Part shown: piece after piece, positions 11,168 through 22,649 of the stretch | Numbering within the stretch: position 1 is the first letter of the stretch | Layout: every line of letters begins with the position of its first letter | Source: Posidonia oceanica | Taxonomy: Eukaryota > Streptophyta > Magnoliopsida > Alismatales > Posidoniaceae | Direction: 5' to 3' | DNA: 64,000 nucleotides | Assembly (NCBI GenBank): GCA_037176725.1 | Contig: JAZBRS010000076.1 | Location: forward strand, 117,075,001-117,139,000 | Position numbers and translations under genes: made by a program | The notes under the pieces: generated by a model | What the model saw: the letters and a program-made list of their open reading frames with translations, nothing else | Database searches by the model: none | Told to the model about the DNA's origin: nothing

Positions 11168-11881
11168 TTAGATCATGCGATGGAGGGTCGAGAGGATAAC
11201 CTGATGCTTGTGGAGCCAAGGGTGCCCAAGTAGAAAGTTGAAGTTAGGCTCCAAGTCAACGATGTAGAATTCCACATCGAATGTGACTAGGCCAATGATG
11301 AGAGGAATAATCAAGATCCCTAGAGCGCCATGGTGGGTATTATCAAAAGCTGTCATTCCCTTTACAGCCGAAGTAATGTCCTCAGCTTTGAATCCGAGTT
11401 TTGTTGCTGTGCGTAAGGGACAGACATTAAGGCCTGACCCATTATCGACCAACGCAAGGGGAATGCGAAAGTTTTTGAATTGTACCGTGACGAATAAGGG
11501 TTGGTTATGATTAATCCCCATCGGAGGCAACTCATTACTCGTGAAAGTGATGACCTGAGGCTCTGTGATCATCCCGACCATGCTTTCCAAGGCAGCAGGT
11601 TCTATGGCTTGGGACACATGGGCAACTTGGAACACGCGGAGAAAAGCCTCGCGGTGTTTGGCAGAAGTGTGTATAAGGTCCCAAATGGAAATGTCGGCTT
11701 TAACCTTCTTAAGTTGGGAAGTGATGTCAGCCTTGGGCTGGCCCTTTTTGGTGGTAGGAGGGGTAGCTTTAGGGGTAGGTTCAGCTAGGGTAGGTACAGG
11801 AGTTTGGCTTGACGGTAGAGGTGCTACAGGTTGGCCTAAGGAAGGAGGTACTGCAGGTTCTGGACGACTAGGCCTAACCAC
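11168..11881 (-). pseudogene. Aspartic protease (retropepsin) of element A
   Basis: The protease would cut the Gag-Pol polyprotein. The open stretch begins with a Pro/Thr-rich linker, then ISIWDLIHTSAKHREAFLRV, a helical segment typical of Tat elements just before PR. The active site reads VDNGSGLNVCPL (near 11,440) instead of DTGA or DSGA; Asn after the catalytic Asp is common in this plant lineage. The flap and C-terminal part follow, ending with FNFLLGHPWLHKHQ, the LLGxPWL motif near 11,220. The frame is intact over 237 codons. It shares frame with 11,912-12,463 upstream but is separated from it by a stop. Confidence 0.85.
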
Positions 11882-12479
11882 TAGTGCTGGGGGTTTGTAG
11901 ACCCTCCCCGATCACGTCACTTCCGCGCACATTTCTGTGGCATAGCTGTAGGGTACGCGATGGGTGTCCTGGGTTAGGTTAATAACCACAGGAGCACGTG
12001 CTGCGAGCACGAGAGGGGCTACAAGGGTGTTTATTGGTTGATGAGGGGATGGATATGGTTGTTGGGTAGGCAAAGCAGGTGGAGGTTGAGGTCTACCTAA
12101 CAGGTGGACAGGGGATCCTAGTTGAGGCCTACCTAGGAGGTGTACTAGGGCTTGAGCCCGAGGAAGCATGGTGGGCAGTGCAGAAGAGCGCTCCGGCTTG
12201 GCGCGCCGTCGGATCATATGGACGGCCGACTTAGAGTCGGCGACAGCTACAAGGTAAAGAGAGACTAGAAAGGGTTTAGAAATGTCATAGATGAGCTCAG
12301 AGGGGTCTACCATAGACATGGCAGACCCGGAGGGGAAGAGAGTGGATTCCCGAGGTCCCTGCGCCTCCCGAATAGGAGTGTTCCGACAGGGGCTAGCAGA
12401 CAATATTGGTAGGGGAGGATGTTGATGCAGATGCAGGGGGAAGTGTGGAAGTGGACGCTTCATGCGTGTCGATCACAAT

Positions 12480-12620
12480 CATTCCCGATTCGATCAAGTC
12501 CTGGATAGCATTCCGTAGGGTGAAGCAATTATCCGTCGAATGCTCGACGCTTCGATGGAAATTGCAGAAAAGGTTCGCCTTATACCAATGCGGTAGTGGG
12601 TTTGGTGGCAGGCGAACCTC
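12480..12620 (-). pseudogene. CX2HX4HX4C zinc knuckle region of element A Gag
   Basis: Read on the minus strand, about 12,515-12,575 encodes CNFHRSVEHSTDNCFTLRNA. The spacing C-X2-H-X4-H-X4-C resembles the retroviral CCHC knuckle with His at the second ligand. C has the same arrangement (CAYHQKNGHTLEEC, about 33,836). In B two ligands are lost (CSFYRAAWHSTDSYY). It probably binds RNA. Confidence 0.6.
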
Positions 12621-12734
12621 CGGAAAGCTCAGGAGTGACGCAACCTTCGGGAGAACGGCATTCAGTGGTTCTGCCAGTGGGGCAAACTTCCGCTTCTCAG
12701 TGGGTGGTCGTCCCTACCTCTGGTATTGTCCTTG

Positions 12735-14590
12735 CTAAACTAGTACGACAGGATAGACCGGTCGAGCGGTGGTAGTGACCTGTGGTGTGGGGTGTGCCCT
12801 AGGTGCAGGTGTGTAAATGATCTGAGGAGAGGCAGGGCGAGACGCCAGATGAACAGGCGCAGCAGGAGAGTCGACGTATGCAACAGTGGGCTTCGGAGGA
12901 TCCTTCTTCCGTGGGCAGCTGCTGCTGCTACCGCTGTTGTTGTTGGTGGTGCTGCTGCTGGCGGGGGCCTGTTTGGTGAACGTAGAGAGTGCGAGGAAGT
13001 TGCCACTCCGCAACGAACTCTCTACATGAGCGCCAGCTCGGATCAGTGCAGTGAAGGTCGTGACGGATTGGATGCTAAGCAGAGCCCCGGTAGACTCCTC
13101 GTCAGAGGGCCTATCTTTGACCTGTGAAGCAAGGGCACGTCAGCAGCCGACGTACTCCCCGAACAGCTCGCCAGGGTTCTACTTAGTTGCGACCAGGTTC
13201 GCACGCTTTGGGACCAGGTCGAGGTTGAAGGAATATTGTTCCAGGAATGCCTGGCTTAGGTCGTTCCAAGTCTTGATCGCAGTCATGTCAAGCGACGTGA
13301 ACCACTTGAGGGCTGTACCAGACAGACACTTTTGGAACAGGCGGATCAGCAACCTCTCGTCAGCCTGAAGCTGGGCGAGATCACCGCAATACGCCTTCAG
13401 ATGGGCTATGGGGCAGCCCCTACCATTATATTTTTCAAATTCTGGGATCTTGAACTTTGGTGGGAGTACCGCCTTTCGGAAATAGCACAAGTTCCAGAAC
13501 TGGTAGGTCTGGTGGTATGTACCTTACACTAGACATAGTGCTTTCTCCAGAACATCCATCCTGTTGTTGATGGGGTCTGGATTGGCTGCCGGAAGTGATG
13601 GAGCAGCAGGGGCAGAGACCACGTACACCGATTGGGTCACACCAAGGTGCTCCTCCTGATCCACCATCACGTCGCCTGGTGATGCGAGGTGATGGCTGGC
13701 ATACCCGTGTGCAGGTGTAGTGTAAGAGGGAATGCATGCTGAAGTCTGAACCTGATGCAAGGGGGCGGGTAGATGACATGCTATGTAGTGGATGCAGAGT
13801 GCTGGAGCAACAGCGGCCGCACCGGTGTGGTGCCGGGCGGTGGGCCTACAGGGTACTGCGCTCCAACCAACCCGAAGGACTAGCCACCAGGTGGCGAAGG
13901 TGCATGTTGTGCATAGTGCTGTGTAGATGAAGGAGGTGGAAATCGTGCCCCCATCGCCAGAACTGTGAGTAGTTGAGGCGATGGTCTAGGCAGAAGTGCA
14001 GAAGGAAATGCATGATATGCGAGAGCAGGCTGCACAGGAACCTCGGGACTAGTAGGAATGAAGGAAGGGCAGACTGATAGAGCCATGCCTTGCAGCTGCT
14101 GGGCAGTCTCCATCAGATGCTGGTACTGCTCATCAGGCATCCCATCAATGGGAATACTGAGGTGTAGTGTCGGCAGGGGACCAGAGCCAAAAGGGATAGA
14201 CTGTCCAGAACATTGAAGTCCTACAGCAAGGGTCGCAGCAGCAGAAGAGGAGTTGAGAGGGACGTATCCTTGGGATAGTGGGGTCAGAGGCATCTCTAGA
14301 ACGCGAGTGGTGGTCATCAAGATAGACTCGGTGACCAGATCCGGAGGGGCGTATGCCTGCCAATGCCCCAGAACAAACTGGGGTGCCCTAAGCAATAGAG
14401 GGGGAAACCCTAGTGTCACAAGGGGCATAGAGGGAGTAGAAGCGGGAGTCGGAGGGACCGAAGCGGAAACTGCCTCTGAAGCAAGGGTAAGTAGGGGTTC
14501 AATGGTGTGCTGGGCCATTGCTGACCGAGAGCGGGTGAGAATGGGACTGCGACGAGAGGTGAAAGGGCGAGTTCTAAGAGGTGCTATCAT
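12735..14590 (-). pseudogene. gag of element A (two frames)
   Basis: Gag forms the particle that packages the element RNA. The start at 14590 is chosen because MIAP...RRSPILTRS is conserved with B (63724). The N-terminal part (14590-13880) is Pro/Leu-rich and holds PIDGMPDEQYQHLMETAQQL, again shared with B. A frameshift separates it from the core (13490-13179), which has YNGRGCPIAHLKAYCGDLAQ, LIRLFQKCLSGTALKWFTSL and FLEQYSFNLDL, the gag capsid-like domain (PF03732 type). The tail down to 12735 is Ser/Asn-rich. The domain order agrees with B and C. Confidence 0.85.
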
Positions 14591-15695
14591 TGCAAAAAGT
14601 GGATAGCTCAAGAGAAGATGGTCGAGCACACATGTCTCAGCAGGGGTGTCAGTAAGAGGAGGGACTCGAGCTCCAGCTAGGGAACTCGCTCACTGATCTC
14701 TGCGGGACACAACAGAAACTGGGATTAGAACCAGAAAATGAAATGTAAATGCATTAAATTGTGGCATGAATGATATGTATGCATTCTAGCATGGTCTCTC
14801 TCACCAATCTAGTGTATCCTAGTAGGTAGTCTACTTGGGATACTCACAGGTGTACAGGTCACCGACTCAAGTCAAAAAAGTAGGTCCCCTGTCTAAATCC
14901 TGGCCCAAAGCTCAAGTAGTAACAGGGTGGTGCGTTGGTGGCCTCGACCCCGCCGAAGTGTGGGTGGTACCCTCCACTAGCACCAACATGACCCCTGACA
15001 AGGGGGGACAGACTGACCGACTCACACCATGCCAAAGCATTGGGGCAAGAGGCCGGGACTATCCTTTGCAGACTGGTAGGTGGACTCAGATGAGAAGATG
15101 CATGTCCTATATGATGCTTCATGCAAATGATTAAAGTCTTTTATCTTGCATATTTTATTAACTCGAGGGGATGCAAGTGTGTTGATGGCTCTAGTTGTAC
15201 CTAAAATTTATTTTTACTTGCCATTTTTAGTTAGCCGTGGGGGAAGTAATCAATCTCTAATTGTCCTTAGGCTTAATGCAAAAAGGGGAAGAAAATCACC
15301 CAAATATGGCAAGCAAACAACATACAATCACTACAAAAAGCATGGGCATGGCATGTGTATGTGTATGTGGACATGATAGTGAGAAAATAAATACTTAGCA
15401 TGTCAAAAGGTAGGTATGCATGGCATGTGCATGTGTAGTGGCATAGCAAGTGTGTAAAACAAAGCATTTACCATCTAAAAAGCATGTATTATTGTGCCAA
15501 GCAATTATTTAGACATGTAATGCGAGAAATAGAGCAATGATAAGCAATGTAAGCAAATAAAGTAAAGTAAGTAAAGACAGACAAGCAGTAGAGCATGTAA
15601 AGGCAGAGCAAGGAATAAAGCATGTAAACAAGCAAGGCAAGCAAAAGAAATGCAAAATCCAGGCAGCGAGAAAGCCAAAACGAAAGTCGAAGTCT
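14591..15695 (-). other. 5' leader of element A
   Basis: No gene is visible between the primer site and gag. The gag-proximal 300 bases align with the same position in B (63,725-64,000), including CCTAGTAGRT near 14,818 and 63,945. The rest is A/G-rich on the plus strand, with repeated GCATGT and GGCATG words. There is no extra reading frame before gag, so the ORF1 of classical Ogre elements is absent. Confidence 0.6.
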
Positions 15696-15696
15696 A

Positions 15697-15718
15697 GTAT
15701 CCCCAGCAGAGTCGCTAT
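15697..15718 (-). promoter_or_regulatory. Primer-binding site of element A
   Basis: Immediately after the LTR end, the minus strand reads TAGCGACTCTGCTGGGGATA. This resembles the TGGCGACTC...TGGGGA primer site described for Tat/Ogre elements (tRNA-Arg type), with a G-to-A change in the TGG that pairs to the tRNA CCA end. The position directly after the LTR's TACTACA end supports the call. The exact tRNA was not checked. Confidence 0.6.
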
Positions 15719-15869
15719 TGTAGTAATCTCGAAATTCGAATCGTCCATGCACGATGCCAAAGCTCACGTGCACTGATCGGAATTAGGTTCACTAATGGCG
15801 ATAGGACTCGAGGAGGGATGCTCTACTCGAAAAATGCTGGAAAAAGAGGAAAAAACAAAGATAAGACTA

Positions 15870-16110
15870 AACCAGAGTCGCCACCGTGTCTATTAAATCG
15901 GGAGAAAAGGAAAACTGGGGAAAGCATGAGAAATCATGCAAAGAAGAAAGAAAGAAAGAGAAGGAATGCAAATGCTATGCAAATGTGACTCGTGCCTAGG
16001 ATAAGGGCAATATAATCATTACGTGCCAAGAGAAGGGGCAAGGATTCCTATTACGTATAGAGAAGGTGTTAGGCACCCCCGATACATCCGAGAATCGGTC
16101 TTTCTAGGCT
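15870..16110 (-). promoter_or_regulatory. Conserved LTR 3'-end block (copy in A)
   Basis: Read on the minus strand, this has GGGGTGCCTAACACCTTCTC and then TTTAATAGACACGGTGGCGACTC. TGGCGACTC at 15,875-15,883 repeats the core of the primer site about 170 bases upstream of it. E and X carry the same block. Confidence 0.6.
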
Positions 16111-16619
16111 TAACGCTCGCATATGATGGAAAATGCATGATGTGAATGCCTAAATGCCTTGAATGCTTAATTACATGCTCAAATGTATGCTCTAAGTGCT
16201 GAAATGCGTGTAGGGAATTAAACGTGCAATCTATGTGCTCAGCAGCATTGTCAGTGTTCCGAACGAGCAAGCCTTGGTTCGTAAGAATTCCAAACAGTAA
16301 GCATCACTGTCCTAAATGCAATGCAGGCGGTAAACCATGCAAATGCAAAGCAGCATACAACATGGAAAACGAAAGCGGGTGATAAAGCCTAATCTACATG
16401 CACGAGAAATCAGATCTCGAAAACAATGCATGTAATGTGAATGATAACGCAATGAGTGCTATGTAGTGATTCAGATGGGCTTATCTTGAGGATCTGAGGC
16501 CTGATTTGAGATAACTTTGGCTAGAATGGAAGATCATTCAATCAGGAAGACCTAGGCAGTTAGATCGTGAAGATCCAACGGTCCGATCAAAAGTTATTTA
16601 AGTTTCAAGTCAGAAGGCT

Positions 16620-18190
16620 CAAGGGCCAGAAAAAGTGATTTAAGTGGGGGTCTAAATGCAAATTACCCCTAAGTGTGTGCAATGCAGGGTGTCCTACATG
16701 CATGGGAGCTAAGAATGTTCAAAATGATGCAAGGGTGCAGTATGTAATGACATGGGAGTGCAATGCATGCAAGAATGCAAATGTAGGGACTTAAGTGCAA
16801 TTACAGAAAACTGCAAGGACCTAAGTGCAAAACATGGCAAAATATAATGCAACAGAGTAAATGCATGCTAAGAAGCAGATGCAATGATGTGTGGATGCAA
16901 TGCATGCAAAAATACAAAGACAGGGACCTAAATGCAATTTAGGGAAAGTATAGGAGCCTACATGCAAAATGTGGCAAAAATGCAATGCAACATGGCAAAT
17001 GCATGCAAAAATGAGGATGCAGTAGAGCAACATGCAAGCAATGGCTAAATGCAACATTAATGGCAAGATATGCATGCAATAATACAAGAAAGAACCTAAA
17101 TGCAATTTTTAAAACATGCTAGACCTAAGTGGAATGCAAAAGAAACATGCAAACAGGCAACAGTTGGAAGATATGGATTGACATGCAATTCAGGAAAACT
17201 GTTGGGCTTTTAAAACAATGCAATGTGGTTTAAAAGAGCCATTTAAGTGATGTATGCATGTGCAAAGGACTTAAATGCAATAATCATAAGTTTCAGGACT
17301 TTGTTGCAATGTAATAAAGTTTAAAATCACATTTAAATCACAGTTGGAAGCAAACTGGACCTAAATGCAATAATGTGAAATCACAGGACTTTATTACAAT
17401 GTAATAAGGTTTAAAAACCACATTTAAATCACAATTCAAAGCAAACTGGACTTAAATGTAATAATTGAAACTTGCAGGATTTTATTGCAATGTAATAAGG
17501 TTTAAAATTCACATTTAAATCACAGCTGAAACTAGACTGGACCTAAATGCAAATATTAAAACCCTGAGGGCTTTATTACAATGCAATAAGGTTAAAAATC
17601 ACATTTAAATGAATGAATGAATGTTCTAAGGACTGACTTGCAATTAAAACATGTTTCTGGACTAAACAGCAATGCAATATGGCTTGAAACATGATTTAAA
17701 TGAAATCTGATTGATCAAAGGACCTAAATGCAATAATAGCAAACCACAGGATTTAAAATGCAATGCAATATGGTAAAAATGCAAATTAAATGCATGATTC
17801 ACAACCGATAGGACCTAGATGCACTTAAAACATTTTTAGGGTTGTTTATGCAATGCAGTATGGTAAAAATCACATTTAAATGATACACTGAAACTGCAGA
17901 TGGACTAACTTGCAAATAAATCAAAACAGAAGATTTAAATGCAATGCAATAAGATTTAAATGCAACATTAAATGAATTTTCAATCAGAATAGGACCCAAA
18001 AGCAAATATCAGAAACTTAAGGACCAAAATGCAATGCATGCTTTAAACTAACATTTAAATGACTTAAACGAAATAAACTAAGGACTTGCATGCAATAAAA
18101 CTAAAGGAACGGACCAGACAATAATGCAATATGATTTAAATCAAACATTAAATGATTTATCAACCACAGCTGGATCTAAAAGAAAAGAAA
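16620..18190 (-). repeat. Degenerate tandem array of about 100-120 bp units in LTR A
   Basis: Units contain GGACCTAAATGCAA, then about 25 bases, a GCAATGTAATAAGGTTTAAA word and ACATTTAAAT. They are clearest between 17,260 and 18,000 and looser before that. Each unit starts with the same GGAC(C/T)TAAATGCAAT core. The array matches the TTTGCA...GGTCC section of LTR E on the other strand. Confidence 0.75.
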
Positions 18191-18239
18191 ATAAAATGCA
18201 GCAGTTTATTCCAATGCGCCGAACCAAAACAAAGTTAAA

Positions 18240-19920
18240 ACAATACTAATCAACAGTGCTACAGTGTCTCCCGACACTGCAGCACTGCTGCTGGAGAAGA
18301 AGACGCTCACGGCGGTGGTCCCGCACGCGGGAGGCTGGCTTGAGGCGTCCGGAGGGTGGAGAGAGTCCTCCCGGAGGTCCTGGTTGCTTCAGCGGCGTGT
18401 GATGTCGATCGGAGCGGCCTACCGGTCCCGGTGAAATTCTATAGAGGATGCCAGAGATGATGCAGGTGCAAGAGGTTGCTGTAAGGCACGGAGGTTGCTG
18501 GGTGAGCTTCCCGGAGGTCAGGCGAAGCTAGGGGTGCAGATCTGGAGGCCGGAGGTGCGCTGGAGTGCCTGGTCGACGTCGACGGCTGTTGCAGAAGAAG
18601 CAGCAAACAGGGGAGGCGCTGGAGGTAGCAGCGAGGCTCGGAGGCTGCTGGGTGATGTTCCTGGAGGTCCGGCGAAGCTCAGGAGAAGTTCTGGAGGCCG
18701 GAGGTGCACTGGAGTGCCCAGTCGACGTCGGAGCAGAGGGCCGGCGGCGCACAAAGACGGAGTAGGAGCATGGGGCCTCGACGGTGGTCGCACGGGGCTA
18801 GAACAGGTGTGCGACGCTTCTGCGGAGCTCGGGAAAGGATCCAGAGGAGCGGCGGAGGTCTGGAGCTGTCTGTGCGCAGCGATGGCAGTCGAAGCTCACC
18901 GAAGAAGACGACTACCGCGACGGAGACGAAACTACGCTACAGGCCTCTAAACTTATTTCTATCTATCTAGGAAGCAGGAGAAGCATGTATGGAGTCCAAA
19001 TACGAGGTTTATTACCTGTGACGAAGTCTGAGATGCACTGGCAACGTGCGGTGGGTGCGGCTGTCCGGCGGCAGTTCGCAGAGGCGCTGCAGGTGTCGAT
19101 GGCGGCTGGGGAGGATCGGATGCTGTTCTTGGTGCCGCAAGGGTGCCTCGGAGCTGCTCAGAAGCGAGTTTGCACTCCCTGGGTAGGATCCGGAAATTTT
19201 GGGTGGCTCACTGGTTTCTTTTGGCTGTCCTCTATCGTGCAGCTCTCTGGGTTGCTGTGGAGTGCTGGTGAGTAAGGAAGGGAAGCTAGGTCGGGGTGGT
19301 GAATGGTCTGGAGTGCGGTGGCTATTTTGGTGGTTTTTGGGCAAAAAAAGGGCATAAGTGTTTGTGGTGGAGAGGGAGGTCTGTTGGGGGAATGGCGGTG
19401 AACTAGGTGTTGGGTAAGGAAGCTAGATGTCTAGTGAATACTATGGAAGAGTTTTGAGGGCTAGGGGTAGCTGTGTGCGTGGGAAGGAAGAGGAGAAGCT
19501 GCTGTTGGGAAGGAAGGAGTTTTTGGGTTCTCTCTGGCTTCTGTGTGTGAATTCTCTGGTTGCAGACCACTGGAAGGGATGGGGGGGTTGGTTTTGGTCT
19601 GGGCTTTGCACTTGAGTGGGCATGGGCGTGCAGTGGCTTGGGCAGGTGAGTTTGCAGCTTGGCAGTCTCTGGGTGTGTCGGTAGAGGGAGCTAGATGTCT
19701 AGTGAACGCCGAACGGTGGCATGGGGCAACCGTCGGGCAGAGAGGTGAAGTGTGGGCGATGAGCGGCTCGTAAGGAGGCTGTGAGTGCAGAAGGTGTATT
19801 GGGCTTGCAGGTGTTGATGATGGTTTTTTGAAGCAGGAGGGAAAAGTAGGAGAAGGAGAGGAGAAGGTGTCGGGTGCAAGTGGAGGAAGGAGAAGGAGAG
19901 GTTGTGGGCCAGGCCCGGGC
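18240..19920 (-). other. GC-rich central part of LTR A
   Basis: This 1.7-kb stretch has many overlapping open frames on both strands, rich in Arg, Gly, Ser and Pro, but none shows a domain or a conserved match in E, B or X. CTGGAGGTCCGGCGAAGCT-like words repeat near 18,520 and 18,663, a local duplication of about 140 bp. On the element strand it lies upstream of the repeat array. I judge it to be promoter or leader sequence rather than a gene. Confidence 0.5.
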
Positions 19921-19927
19921 TGAAAAA

Positions 19928-20790
19928 AGATGAGAAATAAAAAAGAAAGGAGAAAAGAAGAGGAGGGGGAGAAGGAATGGGCTCAGGCCCATGGAAAAAA
20001 GGAAATGAAAAAAAAGGAGGAGAGGAGATGGGCTGTGAATGGGTTGGGCCCGAAAATTGAGAAAGAAAAGAAAAGAAAGGGGAAGGAAGAGGAGAGGGCT
20101 TGGAAGAAGAAAAGAGAAAATAAAAATAAAACAAAAAAGGGTTGGCTTGGCTTTTGTTTTGAGAAAGGAAGGAAAAGGAATAAAAGAAGAAGGTTTTTGG
20201 ATTTTGTCTTGAAAAGAAGAAAGAAAGGAAATAAAAGAAGGAGATTTTGGATTTTGTTTTGAAAACAGAAAGAAAAGAAATAAAAGAAGGAGATTTTGGA
20301 TTTTGTTTTGAAAACAGAAAGAAAAGAAATAAAAGAAGGGGAAGGGCTTGGATTTTGTTTTGAAAAAGGAAGGAAAAGAAATAAAAGAAATAAGAGAAGG
20401 AGGTGGGGCTTTGCTTTTGTTTTGAAAAAAGAAAGAAAAGAAATAAAGGAAAGAGGTGATTTATGGATTTTGTTTTGAAAAAGAAAGAAAATAAAAGAGG
20501 GAGGTGGCTTTTGTCTTTGTTTTGAAAAAAGAAAAGAAATAAAATAAAGAGATGGCTTAGCTTTGGTTTTGAAAAAAAGGAAGAAAAGAAATAAGAGAAA
20601 GAGAAGAAAAGGAAAGGAAAAAAGGAGGGAAGAAAGAAAGAAAAGAAGATGGATTGGGCTTGGGCCTCAAAAGATAGAAAGAAGAAGAAAGAAAAGAAAG
20701 AGGTGAAGAAAAAGAAAAGGAAAGGAAAGGAAAGAAAGAAAGAAAGAAGGAAAGAAAGGAAGGAAGAAAGAATGGGAATGGGCTTTTGAA
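19928..20790 (-). repeat. Purine-rich tandem repeats in LTR A
   Basis: From about 20,140 to 20,600 a unit of about 49-62 bp recurs (GGATTTTGTTTTGAAAA followed by AGAAAGAAAAGAAATAAAAGA). Two copies, at about 20,241 and 20,290, are 49 bp apart and nearly identical. It ends in GAAA/GGAA simple repeats (20,700-20,775). Lysine-rich reading frames here are artefacts of composition. Confidence 0.8.
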
Positions 20791-20870
20791 ATGGGCTTTC
20801 AGGTTTAGGATTTGGGTTTAGGATTTGGGTTTGGGAAGTTGGATTTTAGGTTTGGAAATGGTGAATGTGA

Positions 20871-20995
20871 CCTAGGGTTCTTCTAGGGTTTAGGGTTTTG
20901 GGAATGTGTGTAACCTAGGGTTTTTTCTAGGGTTTAGGGTTTTGGGAATGTGTGTGACCTAGAGTTTTTTCTAGGGTTTGGGGTTTTTAACCTAG
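20871..20995 (-). repeat. Three 43-bp copies with TTTAGGG words in LTR A
   Basis: Three copies of a unit contain ACCTAGGGTT, TTCTAGGGTTTAGGGTTTTG and GGAATGTGTG. The TTTAGGG words resemble the plant telomere unit, but they are isolated within an LTR, not an array. This lies about 150 bases inside the LTR 5' end. Confidence 0.7.
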
Positions 20996-21138
20996 GTTTC
21001 AAGCAGAGATTCCTAGGGTTTTTGTATTGGTTTTCTAGGTTTTAAGTTTTAATTTTTCTGGTTTTTGTGTGAGTTTTCTAAGTTTTTCCACCAGAAAGAG
21101 AGAGCCTCTAAACAGAGATCAAAAGTGGGGTGTCAACA

Positions 21139-22507
21139 ACCTCAAAAACAGTTTCCAGGATAATATTCAGAGAAAATCCATATTTTCAAATCAGATGCTT
21201 TTATAATAGAATCATGATAGGGATAAATCAAAATAGACTGTACATGACATGGATTGAGCATTAAGAAATAATCATAACATTTCTATGAATGAAAACATGT
21301 GACATTCATATCAGCGATGTTGGACGCTAGCTTTGGCTACGTCATATGTACGACACAACATGCATAGCGTCCTACACATTGACAGAGATTTACAATTGAG
21401 AAAATTATTTTAAGATATTAAAAATGTTCTACAAGGAAGAAGCATGATGAGAATAAATTAAAATCTTTGCAGGCAGCATGAATCAAACATAAAAAATAAT
21501 CATGACATTCCTGAGATTGAAAAACATGTAAAACACTCAGTGGTGTTAGACGCTATCTCTAACTGTGTCCTATGTAGGACGCACCATATTTAGCTTCCTA
21601 GGTACTGACAGAGATTTACAATTGAGAAAATTATTTTAAGATATTAAAAATGTTCTACAAGGAAGAAGTATGATAAGAATAAATTAAAATCTTTGCAGGC
21701 AGCATGAATCAAACATAAAAAATAATCATGACATTCTTGAGATTGAAAAACATGTAAAACACTCAGTGGTGTTGGATGCTATCTTTGGCTGCGTCCTATG
21801 TAGGACGCACCAGAGTTAGCTTCCTACGCACTGATAGAGATTTTGGATTGAGAATCCACTCAAACTGAATCAAATCAAAACGAAAAGTGATCAGTAAGCA
21901 AGAACAAATATCCATGAATATGACCATGCAATTATTATGGAAAATGAGCCTCTGGATTGCTCCACCCACCTCCACTTGACCAACGCCGGAATCTGACGAG
22001 TTTTCTGGCCATAGGATGGCCGGGAAGTCATGGTACTCAGCTAGGACTTGTGGTGGAGGCTGAAGGGAGGTCAAGGCTTGGCCATGCAATGTAAGAAAGC
22101 TCATACTCAGGGATGGGTCACCGCACACTCATTGGTCGTTGGCCTAGTACAGGTGAACCCATCACCGGAGTTGAAATATGGCAGCAAAACAGAGACCGTA
22201 TGCAAGTAAACTTGAATAAGACATGTCGAAACAAGCATCCACAATGTTGAAGTAAGGATTCTAAGCTAAGAGAGGAGGAGACTTACTTGTTTGATGGTTG
22301 GTGTTGCTTCCTTGATGCCAGCAACTCTCTCTGGCTTGTAGTGGCTTGGACGGCTACTGTGGTGGTTGGGTCATTTGGCAAGGTTTTGGGAAGGCTCGAG
22401 GTGTGAGAACTTAGGTGGAATTGGCTGTGGTTCGCTCTGGTTTTTCTCACAGAAAATGGGTGACCTCCCTTCACAATGAAGAAGCAAAAATGTTTTTATT
22501 TCGTTTG
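21139..22507 (-). mobile_element. Element B 3' LTR, distal fragment
   Basis: This continues the B LTR that begins at 26447, after removal of solo LTR X. The join is supported by the GTTTG duplication on each side of X. The fragment carries GTTGGACGC-type motifs, as does 25,980-26,140. The conserved LTR 3'-end block is missing, so the rest of this LTR must lie beyond element A, outside the window. No gene is visible; open frames near 21,800-22,120 and 22,370-22,720 show no domain. Confidence 0.65.
21156..21840 (-). repeat. 226-bp tandem repeat in LTR B
   Basis: The segment starting ACAGAGATTTACAATTGAG at 21,382 recurs at 21,608, nearly identical through TCATGACATTC and the GTTGGACGC-like hairpin. 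A diverged copy precedes it (from about 21,156) and a partial copy follows. Each unit has one GTTGGACGCTA...GCGTCCTA-type inverted pair. Confidence 0.8.
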
Positions 22508-22649
22508 TGTAGTAATCCTGAATTCTGATCGTCCATGCACGATGCCAAAGCTCGCGTCCACCGATCAAAATAGGCTCACTATATGCAGCATGATCCGAGG
22601 GAAGAAATTCGACTCGGAAACGCTGGCAAAAGAAGGAAAAGAAAAGATA

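Larger units (their letters stand above)
5086..21138 (-). mobile_element. Element A: Ty3/Gypsy Tat-lineage retrotransposon, minus strand, 3' LTR missing
   Basis: On the minus strand the order is 5' LTR (21138 to 15719), primer site, leader, gag (from 14590), CX2HX4HX4C knuckle, PR, long linker, RT, RNase H, second RNase H, IN and 3' untranslated region. The order PR-RT-RH-aRH-IN is the Tat/Ogre arrangement. The 3' LTR would lie left of element E, outside the window. Element B (53.5-64 kb) is a relative with the same domain order. The coding part has several frameshifts and stops, so this copy is not autonomous. The flank beyond 21138 is B's LTR, so A is a later insertion. Confidence 0.85.
15719..21138 (-). 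mobile_element. 5' LTR of element A (5420 bp)
   Basis: On the minus strand the LTR starts TGTTGACACCCCAC at 21138 and ends ATTACTACA at 15719, giving the usual TG...CA. It contains, in that order, TTTAGGG-like repeats, an A/G-rich stretch, a GC-rich stretch (18,240-19,920), a long array of GGACCTAAATGCAA repeats, and the conserved 3'-end block. At 5.4 kb it is very long even for Tat elements. The second LTR is outside the window, so age cannot be estimated. Open frames in the GC-rich part have no recognisable domains. Confidence 0.85.

Noticed and set aside
14591..15695. Ogre-type ORF1 upstream of gag in A
   Set aside because: No open frame with conserved content was found between the primer site and gag, and B's leader also lacks one.
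19930..20480. Lys/Glu-rich protein frames
   Set aside because: Caused by the purine-rich tandem repeat in LTR A.
20871..20995. TTTAGGG words as interstitial telomere
   Set aside because: Only a few TTTAGGG units occur within a 43-bp repeat in LTR A; there is no telomere array.
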